The notes under the pieces: model-generated
The model's database searches: none
Seen by the model: the letters and a program-made list of their open reading frames with translations, nothing else
Told to the model about the DNA's origin: nothing
Assembly (NCBI GenBank): GCA_030248295.1
Contig: JASANH010001643.1
Location: 62,001-126,000 of the forward strand
Source of the DNA: Mesodorylaimus sp. YZB2_4
Lineage: Eukaryota > Nematoda > Enoplea > Dorylaimida > Dorylaimidae
Direction of reading: 5' to 3'
Length of the DNA: 64,000 nt
Shown here: positions 1 through 10,704 of the stretch, one piece after another
Numbering within the stretch: the stretch's first letter is position 1
Layout of the letters: each line of letters opens with the position of its first letter
Made by a program: the position numbers and the translations under genes

Positions 1-299
1 GCTCCAAAAAGAGAACGCGAGAAGATAGTACACTAAAGAAATCAGGAAACTATAAAACCACTGACTACTTGTTGGTCATCACGGCAGAACTGGCCCAAGC
101 ACTGATGCCGTGGGTATCAATAATTTCGGCCATAAGATGACGAATACGGACAAACGTTCGCTTAAATTCCAACCCATCGCCCTTAAATAGAAGACATAGT
201 TGAAGTCAAGTACAACTGCACCCCTTCTCCAATGCGCATTCGGAACAGGTGCTTTAAAAAAGACCCTGACAGATCTGAAGCAGAAACTAGGGCCTCGAT

Positions 300-565
300 A
301 GTGCAAGCAGTTAGTACATCAGATGCGTAATCTGCAGACCAGGGTTCGATTCCCAGCTAGGATTTCCCTTTTTTCTATTGCTTCTGTATCAAAAAATGTA
401 TACGCCTCAGCAGCGGCTACGCGAGAATGGATCATGATAGCCCAGATGGAAGCACCCTCCAATAGAATAGGGGTCAGGAGAACAGAAACAGGGGCCCAGA
501 TGGTGTGAGTGGTTATCACCCTGCACGCGCAATATACTGGCCAGGGTTCGATTCCCAGCAGTGGT
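300..565 (+). repeat. Two degenerate tRNA-derived fragments
   Basis: Two stretches, about 303-360 and 503-565, each contain the pol III B-box-like sequence GGTTCGATTCC followed by CAGC, preceded at the right distance by an A-box-like block. The first can be drawn as a Met-tRNA-like cloverleaf, but its anticodon loop lacks the universal U33 and its acceptor ends do not pair. I read them as SINE heads or tRNA relics, not functional tRNAs. Confidence 0.35.
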
Positions 566-598
566 ACCTCTTTGTCCTTTTCTCCCGCATCAAACAAT

Positions 599-3234
599 CT
601 ATAAAAACGTTTGATACCAAACTACCGAGTATGCCCAACTCGTAGCTTGGTTATCAAGCACACCCCTCAGGACCATGCTCACCTTTGATAAACGGAAATC
701 CAGCAGCGTTTTTCCATTCATACCGTAAGCAATGGTCTTGAATATCAATGGCATACGTCTGCAATCCATCGTCGTTATGGTCAATTCAACTGGCGTAGAT
801 TGTTTGACTGAAAATTTGAGTGTTGAGTGGCAAACTGTTTCCACTTCCAACAAAGCGAGATCGACTGCCATCGGAACAACAAATCGAGTCATTCGGCGAA
901 CCAGTTTTTGGAGCATATTCTGCAAAAGGACTTTTTTTGCAAAATTTAAATAAATATGATTTGCTCTGCTTACCTGTTGAGACTGCTGACTGGGTTGACT
1001 TTGAGTGCCAATAAGCAGGTTCTCCAGCACTGCCGGCTGTGAAAAGCTGAAAACTCCAATACTGGCATCAGCGCTGGTAAGGGGTTCTCGTAACTCGTTT
1101 TTAGTTGTAGTCCTGCCGAGTCCGCTGCTGCTAGAATTCGCTCCTTGTAGAGCTCCAACACGACTCTGCGCCAAAATAGACTCTGGTTGAGAAAAATGAG
1201 TGATTTCGTTCTTATCCGTATTGAAACATAACCGTTTCGCAAATGGAACAAGAGTCGGAGGAGTAGCCGCTAAAAGAAAGCACGTCATATTTATACGCGA
1301 CAGATGATTACTGTGGAAGTAAAACGAAGGAAAGAAACAGAAGACTTACATTTTTTGCTAAAATCTTTGGCGAACCATTGATGAGCCTTGATTCGATCGA
1401 TCGTAGCCCTGTTTTCCGGTTGAAAATGCAAAATACATCGAAGTAAAGCTAGAATGCAAAACTATTTTGAAAATCGAAGATCATTTCAATTTAGTGCTAA
1501 CTTACACAACGCAACATTTTGCATTTTTGACCACGGTGGTTCCCGCCATGAACGACATTCCTTCCAGTCCACGTAACTATCGCAACTCGGCGAAGGCGAA
1601 TCCCAGGGCAGTTCACCGGTAAGTAAAGCGACCAACACCACACCACAACTCCATATATCGGCTGGGGTGGCATCGTATTCTCCTTGAAGAACTTCGGGGG
1701 CGACATAAACTAATGTTCCACATCGTTTGTTCAATTTGCGTTCTACACCTTTGTGGCGAAAAACAGTCGCTAGCCCGAAGTCACTGATTTTAAGCACATC
1801 TAAAATTTAAAAGGGATAAGAAACAGCGGAAAAAATCAGCCAATAGTTTTACCATTCTCCGTCAATAGCAGGTTCTCCGGCTTGATATCTCGATGAGCCA
1901 CGCCAATGCCGTGTAAGTACTCCTAGAATGTACGTCAAAGTAACAGACGTTGTAAGGACACCATAGTTTACTTACAATCCCGCAGATCAGCTGACGGAAA
2001 TAGAATTGAGCTTGAGCTTCCGACATTCCTACGTCAGGTTCTGAAGATAAAAAAAGGAAAATGTATCAAAATTATTATAAAGCGTTTCATGAGTACCTAT
2101 TCTGTCAAATAGTTCGCCTCCTGCAGCATATTCCAAAAATATGTAGTGGTAGCTCTTCTCGATTCTCTGGCCGACAAATCCAATCACATTTTCGTGCTTG
2201 AGCATTTTAAGAATCAACACCTAGCAAGCGAAAATTTTGTGTATTCTGAAACAAACTTATACATGAACGTTTGGAAGAAACTAAAAAAGCCTTCTGTTAG
2301 TTGTTGAAAATAGATGGCATTTTCTGATTACTTGCTGCTGAACGAGACCTTTTAAAAACTAAGGGAATCTCACATTCATTGACTCACCTCTCGTTTGGTT
2401 AGCCCTTCTTTATCTTCTGATAGATTGATCACTTTCATGGCGACTTCTTGCCCGCTTTCCGGGTGTACAAGAAGACGCACCCTGAAAGAGGAATGCATAA
2501 GGCTAAAATAAACAAAACATGAAGTCTTTAAAGTCTGTATTAGGACTACGTCTGCATGCATGGTCTGCATGGTTAAGCCACAGCTTAACATCACCCCTGG
2601 ATCCTGATTGGACCAATCATTTGCTCACGAAGAAACAAAGCAGCTAAATAACTTGGATATTCCTGTATTATGGAAACACTATGTAGTGATGTAAACAGAC
2701 CTCCTGTGTTTCTCCTGTGAAAAATTATTTCAGTAAGTAAACGAAATTTCGAAGTCACAAAAAACCATAAAATTTTTAAGATCAAGAAAACGTTGAAGCA
2801 ACTTTTGAAATCAGGTTTTGAAAGGCTACTCGACACGGATATTAGTCACACCCAAAATTGAAAACAGCATCGTTAGGGGAGAAGTACCCAATCACAGACG
2901 TCAACATAATCTCTTCTTGCAACGTCTATATATATGTACAGTATCAACTAGAAAACCTTTGGTGATTCCGCAATGCAGGAATATTTACTATCTGTTTTCT
3001 TTGGGAACGTACACGCGGCGCTATGCGGCAACGTGGCGGGCGTGTATATTCCCCAAGAAAACAGGTAGGCTATCTGCGAAAACCTAGGTAGCGTAAGGCT
3101 AATTTTTACAGTAAGCCTACGCCAATCTAAGGAAGAATTTCTTACTCTCCAAACGCTCCTTCGCCCAAAATTTGGTTGATTACCCATCCTTCGACAAATG
3201 CTTTCTCCGGTTCTTTATCTTTCACAGCCGCCAT
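599..3234 (-). CDS. CHEK1: Checkpoint kinase 1, complete 9-exon gene
   Basis: This is the serine/threonine kinase that halts the cell cycle after DNA damage or replication stress. The model, in coding order, is 3234-3146, 2481-2388, 2220-2097, 2040-1976, 1922-1853, 1799-1506, 1448-1350, 1269-974 and 919-599. All junctions are GT-AG and phases agree. The sum is 1,452 nt, or 483 residues, close to the usual size of about 476. Visible features are the glycine loop GEGAFGE, MKV with the ATP lysine, HRDIKPEN (Asp about 136), DFG at about 154-156, an APE-type segment and DIWSCGVVL. The C-terminal KA1 region contains KLVRRMTRF and the DFRLSK motif typical of CHK1. The last intron (973-920) is 54 nt and contains no stop, so its retention would add 18 residues in frame. 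Intron 1 (664 bp) holds a foldback repeat. Confidence 0.95.
2992..3064. repeat. Small foldback repeat inside CHK1 intron 1
   Basis: Two arms of about 25 bp, starting CTGTTTTCTTTGGGAA and ending in a complementary CCCCAAGAAAACAG, surround a spacer of about 23 bp. A few mismatches separate the arms. It lies wholly within the intron and could be a tiny MITE remnant. Confidence 0.6.
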
Positions 3235-4160
3235 GCTTCTAACAGATATCTAAATTGCCCAACCATGATTTACTACACAAACAAAATCTTCCCAAAACCA
3301 GCTGGTGCCGCTCTCCCGCGCTCTTGATATAAGTGGTTGAACCTGCAAATCAGGCGCGCAACTTAAATGCGCACGGATGAGAGTATCATTCATTCGTTCA
3401 TTCATTCATTTAGAGAAGACAGAATTAAACTGTCCTATTTTTGTCTCGGCTCTACTGTACATCATATTTAGCTGCAAATTCCAATGCCTTAATGATACCA
3501 ACTTTTCATAATCATCAGCACGAATCTACTTTACGAAAAGTACAGGTGATCCGCCTTCGTCAGTGCCAGTTTGTGCTGGTTTTTGCTTATGTTAATTATT
3601 GGCAACAAAAATGACTGCTTACATGACCAGTGCCAAATTTGAAGCGCTCTGTGATCAACCCTTTGACTATGACACGTTTGGCTCCTTATAAGCAACGATC
3701 TCATGAGCACAATCCCATTGATACGTCGCACCTTTTCAGACTATTTCCTGTCACACACATGTCTCTGTGTTTTATTCTCGCCTTGCGAGCATTCAGCCAA
3801 TGTTCAAAAAGCCATAAGAACATCTGCAGATGTGACTGGGCGCTCTGAGTCGATGTTGATGCTAGACTACATCACCAAACGATTCTGCGCGCTCGAGCAC
3901 ACATTGCACAAGAAATTATTTGCCTGGTCGAACACTCGCCCGTAACAGCGCAGCTGCGGTGGGAGGCAGGCATCTAACACCCACCGGGCCACGATCCTGG
4001 GGTCCATGGCGGGGAGCTAATTGTGTGGATAGGACGTCCCTTGGGCAAGCATGATTGTGCTTAGATGGTTACTGTCGCACGTTTGAAAGATAGAGATGTC
4101 ACAGTCACAGTCTCACCATCAGTGAGACAACATTTAGGTGATAATGCACAACGGGGTAGT
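3235..4160. other. Intergenic stretch, no gene seen
   Basis: It lies upstream of CHK1, so the CHK1 promoter should be here. A short CATT microsatellite is near 3389-3411. Open frames are short and show no recognisable domain. Confidence 0.5.
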
Positions 4161-4167
4161 TGCTTCC

Positions 4168-4345
4168 GGGGTCGTAGCCTAGCGGGTTAAGGCGACTGCC
4201 TCTCACGCTCAGTGCGCACTTACAGGGGGGGGGGGGGGGGGCTCGACTCCCGCCTCGGTCCAAAAATGATTACCAAATATGTGTTCCCTGGCCCTCGAGT
4301 GCGCTGTACAGTGCTTGGCTATGGATAAAATATGACATGACATGC
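4168..4345 (+). repeat. tRNA-derived SINE with an internal G18 run
   Basis: An A-box-like TAGCCTAGCGGGTT (4175-4188) and a B-box-like GGCTCGACTCC (4240-4250) mark a tRNA-like head. A run of 18 G lies between them. The tail (about 4277-4345) matches a second, tail-only copy at about 50503-50575, sharing CCCTCGAGTGCGCTGT and GTGCTTGGCTATGGATAAA. Two copies with the same tail support a SINE family. Confidence 0.65.
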
Positions 4346-4349
4346 CTCT

Positions 4350-5150
4350 TTCTTTACTCTAAGCACCTTTACTCCGGTATATCCAGTTCCACAAGATGAC
4401 TAAGAATCTAAAATCCATCGACGCAGCTATAGAGATATATGTAAATTTGGATGCGCAAGCGTTTATTTCCGCTTGATTTTATGTAATCAGTCGAGTAGGA
4501 TTCAGATTGATCGGGGCCATCCATAAAGGTCGACAGCACAAAATCTCGATTTTTTGAACCCCTGACCGCATGCCGACCACTTCTCGCAAACCGGCCATTT
4601 TTACGCGAGCAATTCGGGATCAACGCCTCAAAGCTTCTCCCTTTCGGATGACATTCCAGTTAGGAATAATAGTCCTGATGAACCCGAATCGAGAATGAAA
4701 GACCGAGGAGACGAGAAGACGTAAAATGGGCGAAGGTTTGAGCGCGCACTACTGATGAAGACAAAAAGGTGTTTCTGGCATCAAAAATTTAAAAATTGCT
4801 GCGGTCGACCATTTACCCCCCACCATATCTGACAACTTTTTGCTAGCTCCCTCCGCTCCCACCCTGGGCTCGGCCGATCTTTACATATGGATAGCCCCTT
4901 GCATCAGCACTTTTCTCAGCTATATCAAAATATACTCCATTCAGATCAACTTAAATATTTTTGTTTTTGGAAATCGTTTTTTAATTGTTAAATGCATGTG
5001 CCTTTTTAGGTTTTGACGTAAGTTCTGTTTGCTCAGACGGAATAAATCTGGGGTTCATGATCAGCCTATAATAACGAATAACGAATGACCAGCTTCATGC
5101 GTTCTGCTGCCAAGTCCAAGAAATTTTCTATCTACTTTTGCGCCTAAGCA
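4350..5150. other. Intergenic stretch, no gene seen
   Basis: It lies between the SINE and the first member of the secreted-protein array. Short open frames only; no recognised domain. Confidence 0.4.
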
Positions 5151-5815
5151 ATGATCCCAGTATCTTTCTTAATTGCTAGTCTGTTGCTGTATTCGATTAT
5201 CGACATATATTGACGGCCGCAAATCAATACTTGATGATTATCCTTGAGAGCATGAGGTTTGTCCGGAAAATTGTACATTTGAATCGACAACGGCTTTTGG
5301 AGCAACACCCACCACGACTCCGACCATAACTGCCACAACCACTCCGACCACCACGGCCACTACCACTCCGACAACGACACTAACAACCACTCCGACAACG
5401 ACGCCCGCCACCACTCCGACAACGACACTCTCAACCACTCCGAAAACGACACCAAAAACTACTCCGACAACCACAACCTTCACCATTGCGACCACGACGC
5501 CCTCCACCACTCTGACAACGACACCAACAACCATTCCGACCACCACAGCCACCATAGCCACCACCCCTCCAACCACGACCGCACCTAGACCAAGTTGTGA
5601 ATCAAGCTATGATGAAGATGAGTGCTGCTGCTGTGACGAAAGTGAATCAAGCCCGGAAGACGACGATTGCTGTTGCTGCGAAGAAAGTTAATCGCATGAG
5701 GAACCATGCTTTTAAGAATACGATGGTTTTACCGGTTATGAATATTTTTATCCAAGACCCAGACCCAAAGGAGCGAGAGAGGCAATCGATTTTACAAAAG
5801 AAGAATTCTAGCTAG
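5151..5815 (+). pseudogene. Degenerate member of the Thr-rich/CCCC secreted family
   Basis: The start matches its paralogues (ATGATCCCAGTATCTTTCTT, hydrophobic leader), but the frame meets TGA at 5211. A shifted frame then gives a Thr/Pro-rich stretch (about 5305-5590) and the conserved acidic module with two CCCC blocks, followed by in-frame TAA at 5689 and TAA at 5713. The tail YFYPRPRPKGAR-like region is still recognisable. With a frameshift and several stops it is probably a decaying copy; the three downstream paralogues are open across the same points. Confidence 0.8.
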
Positions 5816-6174
5816 TGAAGGCCACCAAGGGCGAGGTCCACGTGGGACGAGATCTTTTGACGGTTTTACAGCTTTTTATCAAGTGTAATTGCAGAGAGAC
5901 CACACCCTCACTAATTAGTTACTGTGAGGGAATTTGACTTTACTTCGTCTGAATAACCTGCGATGAAAGGACTTTGATTCTTCTTTTACTGGTAAAATTT
6001 CTTTTCAGGCAGAACTTGCAGCAAAGATTCACAGGTATATATGGCAGACCCAGATGTTGTAGATATTGTGCATTACATGGGCATGAGCAGTACTTACATT
6101 CAAATAATCTGCATAACGCCCGCAGTTTTGCATATAGTGTGTACCCTATATATGGTTTCATCCTAATGTTTACG
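5816..6174. other. 3' flank of the first array member
   Basis: No gene seen. The stretch near 6145-6178 (TTTCATCCTAATGTTTAC) recurs at about 17565-17595, in the flank beyond the last array member. Confidence 0.4.
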
Positions 6175-6236
6175 CAGACCATAATATTACGATATTATGG
6201 TCTGTAGAGACCATAATATCGTAATATTATGGTCTG
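6175..6236. repeat. Near-perfect 62-bp palindrome
   Basis: Two perfect 29-nt arms (6175-6203 and 6208-6236) flank the 4-nt spacer GTAG. Each arm also contains a smaller palindrome, CCATAATAT with loop TACG. The sequence TAATATTAC occurs in the left arm and its complement in the right arm. It is followed directly by an 8-bp hairpin (GTTTACAC, loop AAA, 6236-6254) and then by a structured mobile repeat. Confidence 0.95.
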
Positions 6237-6259
6237 TTTACACAAAGTGTAAACCAAAG

Positions 6260-6456
6260 TGTAACCCTCATGCCTGGTAGGCCATAGCGAGTGGGAGAGA
6301 GTAATCGGTACTCTCGCCTGGCTGGGAGACGTCAACCCCTCGGGTTGATGTTTCAGCCGTAGGTATAGTCGCAAGACTATCCTGCTCCAGTCGGAGTTTT
6401 TGTCCCGCCGACTTCGCTTGGCCACCTCCCTCCTACGCCTACCAGGACTAGTTACA
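6260..6456 (+). mobile_element. Structured hairpin element, copy 1
   Basis: The 197-bp element starts TGTAACCC and ends GTTACA, so its ends are inverted. It is flanked by AAAG on both sides (6256-6259 and 6457-6460), which looks like a target duplication. An inner closing stem pairs CCTGGTAGGC (about 6273) with GCCTACCAGG (about 6437). Between them lie consecutive hairpins: GAGAGTA/TACTCTC, GTCAACCC/GGGTTGAT, ATAGTC-GCAA-GACTAT with a GNRA loop, CTCC/GGAG, and GCCGAC-TTCG-CTTGGC with a UUCG loop. No protein is encoded. Related copies are at 25343-25877, 41087 and 52289. I know no matching family. Confidence 0.8.
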
Positions 6457-7865
6457 AAAGCGAGCGGTACCTATGAGGACCACGGCCTCGCATTTACTGT
6501 TATCGCTCTTCTCCCAAGAAAAAGCACCTAGTAACTTCGTTGTACAATAACAATTTTAAAGTCTTGGCTGAAATGCCTACGCTTAGGCTTGGCTATCCAG
6601 GAGAAAGATTCATGGCTGTATTCAAGGCCATGCTTGTATTTTGTGTCATTACACGCCAGTATTCGTTGGAGGAGAAATAGCCACAGCTACAAGTTGCACT
6701 ACTTTGGGCTATAAAAAAGCGAAGTATAAATATGAGATATTATTTCACTGCAACGTCACCGGTGATGAATGCTTGGGGTAAAGGGATAAGGGTCTCGGGG
6801 GGGGGGGGGGGGGGGCTTGGGGATAAGGGTTACCATTTCTTCGGTATTATCTCCTTTTTTAAAACTTAGTCAGAGATGGTATGTCAGACCTAGATGCTGT
6901 ACACACAGGCATGGGCAAGCGACTGCCGCAAGTTGTCCCACATTCGAGTAAGCTGTGTGGCGCCTGAAGGCTCGCTTTTGTTGGATTCATGCATATGTTT
7001 GCTCAGAATGTAAGACGTCTCCGAGACGCAGGGCGCAGGGAAGAAAGTGATGCACCGAAGACGTTTTCTTCCCAAACACTTCATTGCATAGAATAACTGG
7101 GCTGGGTACAATAACAACAATAACAATTTTCGAAATCTTTGCTGAAACACTTAGCTATTTTGTCTAGTCAGGCGTTAGTTATCAGATTAGTGCATTTCTT
7201 ATCTATATATGCGCAATTCCGTCCTATAAGATTCACCCCCCCCCCCCCGACCCCATTAGACCTTTTTCCTGGCGCAAAATCTCACTATTAATATCAACAC
7301 TATCTCTCTGATACACTCTGTGACCCTGAGCTGGATCAATGTTCAATTTCTAAATCAATTTCTCATAAAAAGTCGCGAACCTCTATAAATAAGAGCTCGA
7401 AATAATATCGACCCACAAGGGAACGCAAACGCATAGCCATCAACCTGTTGGTAGCGTCTTATTCTTCCTGTTGCTTCTTTCTGCCGACCTACAGGGTCTT
7501 CAATTGCCTGTATTGACACCCAGAAATCAGACCAGTTATTATGCGTACTACCATGCGACATTTTTCCAAACAAACATTTTGCTGTAACCTTTTCACGCGC
7601 CTCATATTGCTCCTATGGTTTCTTGCTCGCGACCTCTTTACTATGCGATCTTTTCGTTGCAACCTTCTACCGTGCAGCATTTTCTCATGAAAGGAAAGGT
7701 CACACTGAATGATTACTCAATAAATTTGCAAGTCGATTCTATTCATTTCATAGCGAAAAAGGCAAAGCGGAGGTGATATAGCTCTTGGAGAACAAATTGA
7801 CAACCAGATTCCTGCATTCAGCTTTTCGGTACATGAGATTTTTCCATTTGGTTCTTCGCGGTAGA
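6457..7865. other. Intergenic stretch with duplicated flanks and homopolymers
   Basis: No gene seen. Blocks at about 6535-6600 and 7078-7200 resemble each other and 17663-17790, sharing CAATAACAATTTT. Together they suggest that array members were duplicated with their flanks. There is a G run near 6798-6815 and a C run near 7236-7248. Confidence 0.5.
7724..7740 (+). promoter_or_regulatory. Conserved upstream motif of the secreted array, copy 1
   Basis: The core TTTGCAAGTCGAT(T/G)CT lies about 125 bp before the start codon at 7866. It recurs at about 10575-10590 and 14822-14838, 115-135 bp before the starts of the next two intact paralogues. It may be a shared promoter element or simply duplicated flank. 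Confidence 0.5.
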
Positions 7866-9413
7866 ATGATCCCAGTTTTTTTCTGTATTGCAAGTATATG
7901 GCTGTCTGCAATTGCCTGTGTTGACAGCCAGAAATCTATACCATTACCTGATGTTACAATAAAGGAAGACCCAACCACCACCTCCACCACTCCGACAACG
8001 ACACCCACAACCACTCCGACCACCACAACCACTACCACTGCCACTCCGACAACGACAGACACCACCACTCCGACCACCACAACCGCAACCACTCCGACAA
8101 CGACACCCACAACCACTCCGACAACGACAGCCACAACCACTCCGACGACCACAACCACAACCACAGCCACTGCCACTCCAACAACGACAGACACCACCAC
8201 TCCGACCACCACAACCACTGCCACTACCACTCCAACAACGACAGACACCACCACTCCGACAACGACAGACACCACCACTCCGACCACCACAACCACTGCC
8301 ACTACCACTCCAACAACGACAGACACCACCACTCCGACAACGACAGACACCACCACTCCGACAACGACAGACACTACCACTCCGACAACGACAGACACCA
8401 CCACTCCGACCACCACAACCACAACCACTGCCACTAGCACTCCAACAACGACAGACACTACCACTCCGACAACGACAGACACTACAACTCCGACAACGAC
8501 AGACACCACCACTCCGACAACGACAGGCACCACCACTCCGACAACGACATTCACAACCACTCCGACCACCACAACCACAACCACTGCCACTAGCACTCCA
8601 ACAACGACAGACACTACAACTCCGACAACGACAGACACTACAACTCCGACAACGACAGACACCACCACTCCGACAACTACAGGCACCACCACTCCGACAA
8701 CGACAGGCACCACCACTCCGACAACGACATTCACAACCACTCCGACCACCACAACCACAACCACTGCCACTAGCACTCCAACAACGACAGACACTACAAC
8801 TCCAACAACGACTGACACCACCACTCCGACAACGACAGGCACCACCACTGAGACAACGACAGGCACCACCACTCCGACAACGACATTCACAACCACTCCG
8901 ACCCCCACAACCACAACCACTGCCACTAGCACTCCAACAACGACAGACACTATGACTCCGACAACCACTACCACTCCAACAACGACAGCCACAACCACTC
9001 CGACCACCACAGCCGCAACCACCACCACTCCAACAATGACACCCACAACCACTCTGGCCACCCCAACCACAACCACTACCACTCCAACAACGACAGACAC
9101 CACCACTCCAGCAACGACACCCACCACCACTGCGACTAGTAGGCCAAGTTGTGAATCAAGCTATGATGAAGATGAGTGCTGCTGCTGTGACGAAAGTGAA
9201 TCAAGCTCGGAAGAAGATGACGGTTGCTGTTGCTGCGAAGAAAGTGAATCGAATGAAGAACCATGCTTCGCAGAATACAATAGCCGTTTTACCAGCTATA
9301 AATATTTTTATCCAAGACCCAGACCCAAAGGAGCGAGAAAGAATGAATTTCGCAGAAGAAGGGTGCGTGTGAAAGGCTACCAAGGCCAAGGTCCAGGTGG
9401 GAAGGGTCACTGA
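7866..9413 (+). CDS. Secreted Thr-rich mucin-like protein with CCCC acidic module (515 aa)
   Basis: I do not recognise this family. The start at 7866 (MIPVFFCIASIW) was chosen because all paralogues start MIPV or MIAV; the frame is open further upstream. A hydrophobic leader of about 20 residues suggests secretion. About 390 residues of Thr/Pro repeats follow, often in 8-residue units such as TTTPTTTD, which would be heavily O-glycosylated if exported. The conserved C-terminal module is DEDECCCCDESESS, then a second CCCC block and SNEEPC, then YFYPRPRPKGAR and a basic GQGPGGKG tail. The alternation of acidic residues, serine and four-cysteine runs suggests metal binding or dense disulphide cross-linking, as in adhesives or cuticle, but that is only inference. 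Single exon. Confidence 0.8.
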   Translation: MIPVFFCIASIWLSAIACVDSQKSIPLPDVTIKEDPTTTSTTPTTTPTTTPTTTTTTTATPTTTDTTTPTTTTATTPTTTPTTTPTTTATTTPTTTTTTTATATPTTTDTTTPTTTTTATTTPTTTDTTTPTTTDTTTPTTTTTATTTPTTTDTTTPTTTDTTTPTTTDTTTPTTTDTTTPTTTTTTTATSTPTTTDTTTPTTTDTTTPTTTDTTTPTTTGTTTPTTTFTTTPTTTTTTTATSTPTTTDTTTPTTTDTTTPTTTDTTTPTTTGTTTPTTTGTTTPTTTFTTTPTTTTTTTATSTPTTTDTTTPTTTDTTTPTTTGTTTETTTGTTTPTTTFTTTPTPTTTTTATSTPTTTDTMTPTTTTTPTTTATTTPTTTAATTTTPTMTPTTTLATPTTTTTTPTTTDTTTPATTPTTTATSRPSCESSYDEDECCCCDESESSSEEDDGCCCCEESESNEEPCFAEYNSRFTSYKYFYPRPRPKGARKNEFRRRRVRVKGYQGQGPGGKGH

Positions 9414-10704
9414 CCTATCTTTGAGGTTTTGACGAGGTACATATATCTGCTGCGACTGCTCTTGATTGAGAGAGACTATGCTCCCACAAAAGGCTAAAAT
9501 AGAAATAATGTCGCATGATTTTACTTCCAAAGTGCCTCTGATGAAAGGGACTTCGGTTGTTGTTACATAAAAATATAATCTTTTCTTTGGCATTGCTTGT
9601 TTTGTGAAGATTAAGTCACGGATGGATTGCCCGACCTAAATGGATTTTTCATTGGGTTCGGTGTATATGTCAATATCCACGACTTAAAAACCCAGAGCTG
9701 TGAGTTGCACCATTTTAGACTTTTTACTTGGACGCAACCTCACACACGTCTCTTTGTTTCACTCTCACCTTGTCATCATAGAGTCTATATTCAAGAGCCC
9801 TAAAAATGCTAGTTGTGTAGAACAGGGCCCTATCAGCCCCAATCGACAGACATGATTATGCCATTGTCGCGCACCCACTCTCTGATGATCGCTCAGGGGA
9901 ATAATCGCGGTTAGCGAGAATTTAGTTAGATATGTACTACGGTGGCTGTTGGGCTGTCACTACACGTATTCGTATTTACGTATATATATAATTAAATTTT
10001 GGCAACCTAAACTTATTGCTTTTGAGCTGCAGTAGCTTGAGGTTCTGTTAACTGACGATGCGTTTGACTGTCGCAAATAATCAGCGAAGACTGTGCCTCT
10101 GCTGGCAACCAATTTGCGTGATTCAAACGAAGGACCAACATCGGGAATCAAAACAAAATCTGATGAAGCTCACATATTTATTCACTCAATTTACTTTTTG
10201 CATCAAAGCAGAACAATGCTGCGGGCAAAAAATGTTAAATTAATTCATGCCCCATTTGTCTGTAAAAATGTTATCGATGACAATGCTCTTTTCACAAATT
10301 CCAACGGCGTTTTTCACTCAAAAAAGAATCGCGAACCACTCTCAAACGACATCTTAAAAAGGCTGCAGCCTAGTCATAATCTCGACTAAACACTGGACAC
10401 GAATTATGTGGAAGCCCTTCCTTGCGACCTATTGTTGTCTGTGGTTTCTTGCTTGTGACCTTTACTATTATACGTCCTTCTCTTTTTTTACCCCTTTTTC
10501 GACCTTTATGCTGCGCGACATTTTTTTAAAGAATAGGTTACATGCACACTATATTTCAATTACGTTACGCGCAAAATTTGCAAGTCGATGCTGTTTTTTT
10601 TCACAAAAACTAATCAAAAGTCAACTAGAACAAAAAGAGAAAAACAGACAACTAGCGTCCCTCCTTCAAGTGCGGCTTGGTCACCTTGACTTTTGCGGGG
10701 TGGA
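9414..10704. other. Intergenic stretch between array members
   Basis: No gene seen. The last part carries the conserved upstream motif near 10575-10590. Short open frames at 10058-10389 and 10406-10708 have no recognisable features. Confidence 0.45.

Noticed and set aside
300-565. Functional tRNA genes
   Set aside because: B boxes are good, but acceptor stems do not pair and one anticodon loop lacks U33.
6175-6236. Integrated CRESS-DNA virus origin
   Set aside because: TAATATTAC is present, but it lies in the stem and not the loop of the full palindrome, and no Rep-like gene is near.
6260-6456. Hammerhead ribozyme in the structured element
   Set aside because: I looked for the CUGANGA and GAAA core motifs in the hairpin elements and did not find them in the right order. 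Other ribozyme classes cannot be excluded.
7748-9130. Minus-strand open frame of 460 codons rich in Val and Gly
   Set aside because: It is the complement of the Thr codon repeats (ACC, ACA) of the secreted protein; such repeats leave no stops on the other strand. The plus-strand frame has a leader and a conserved module.
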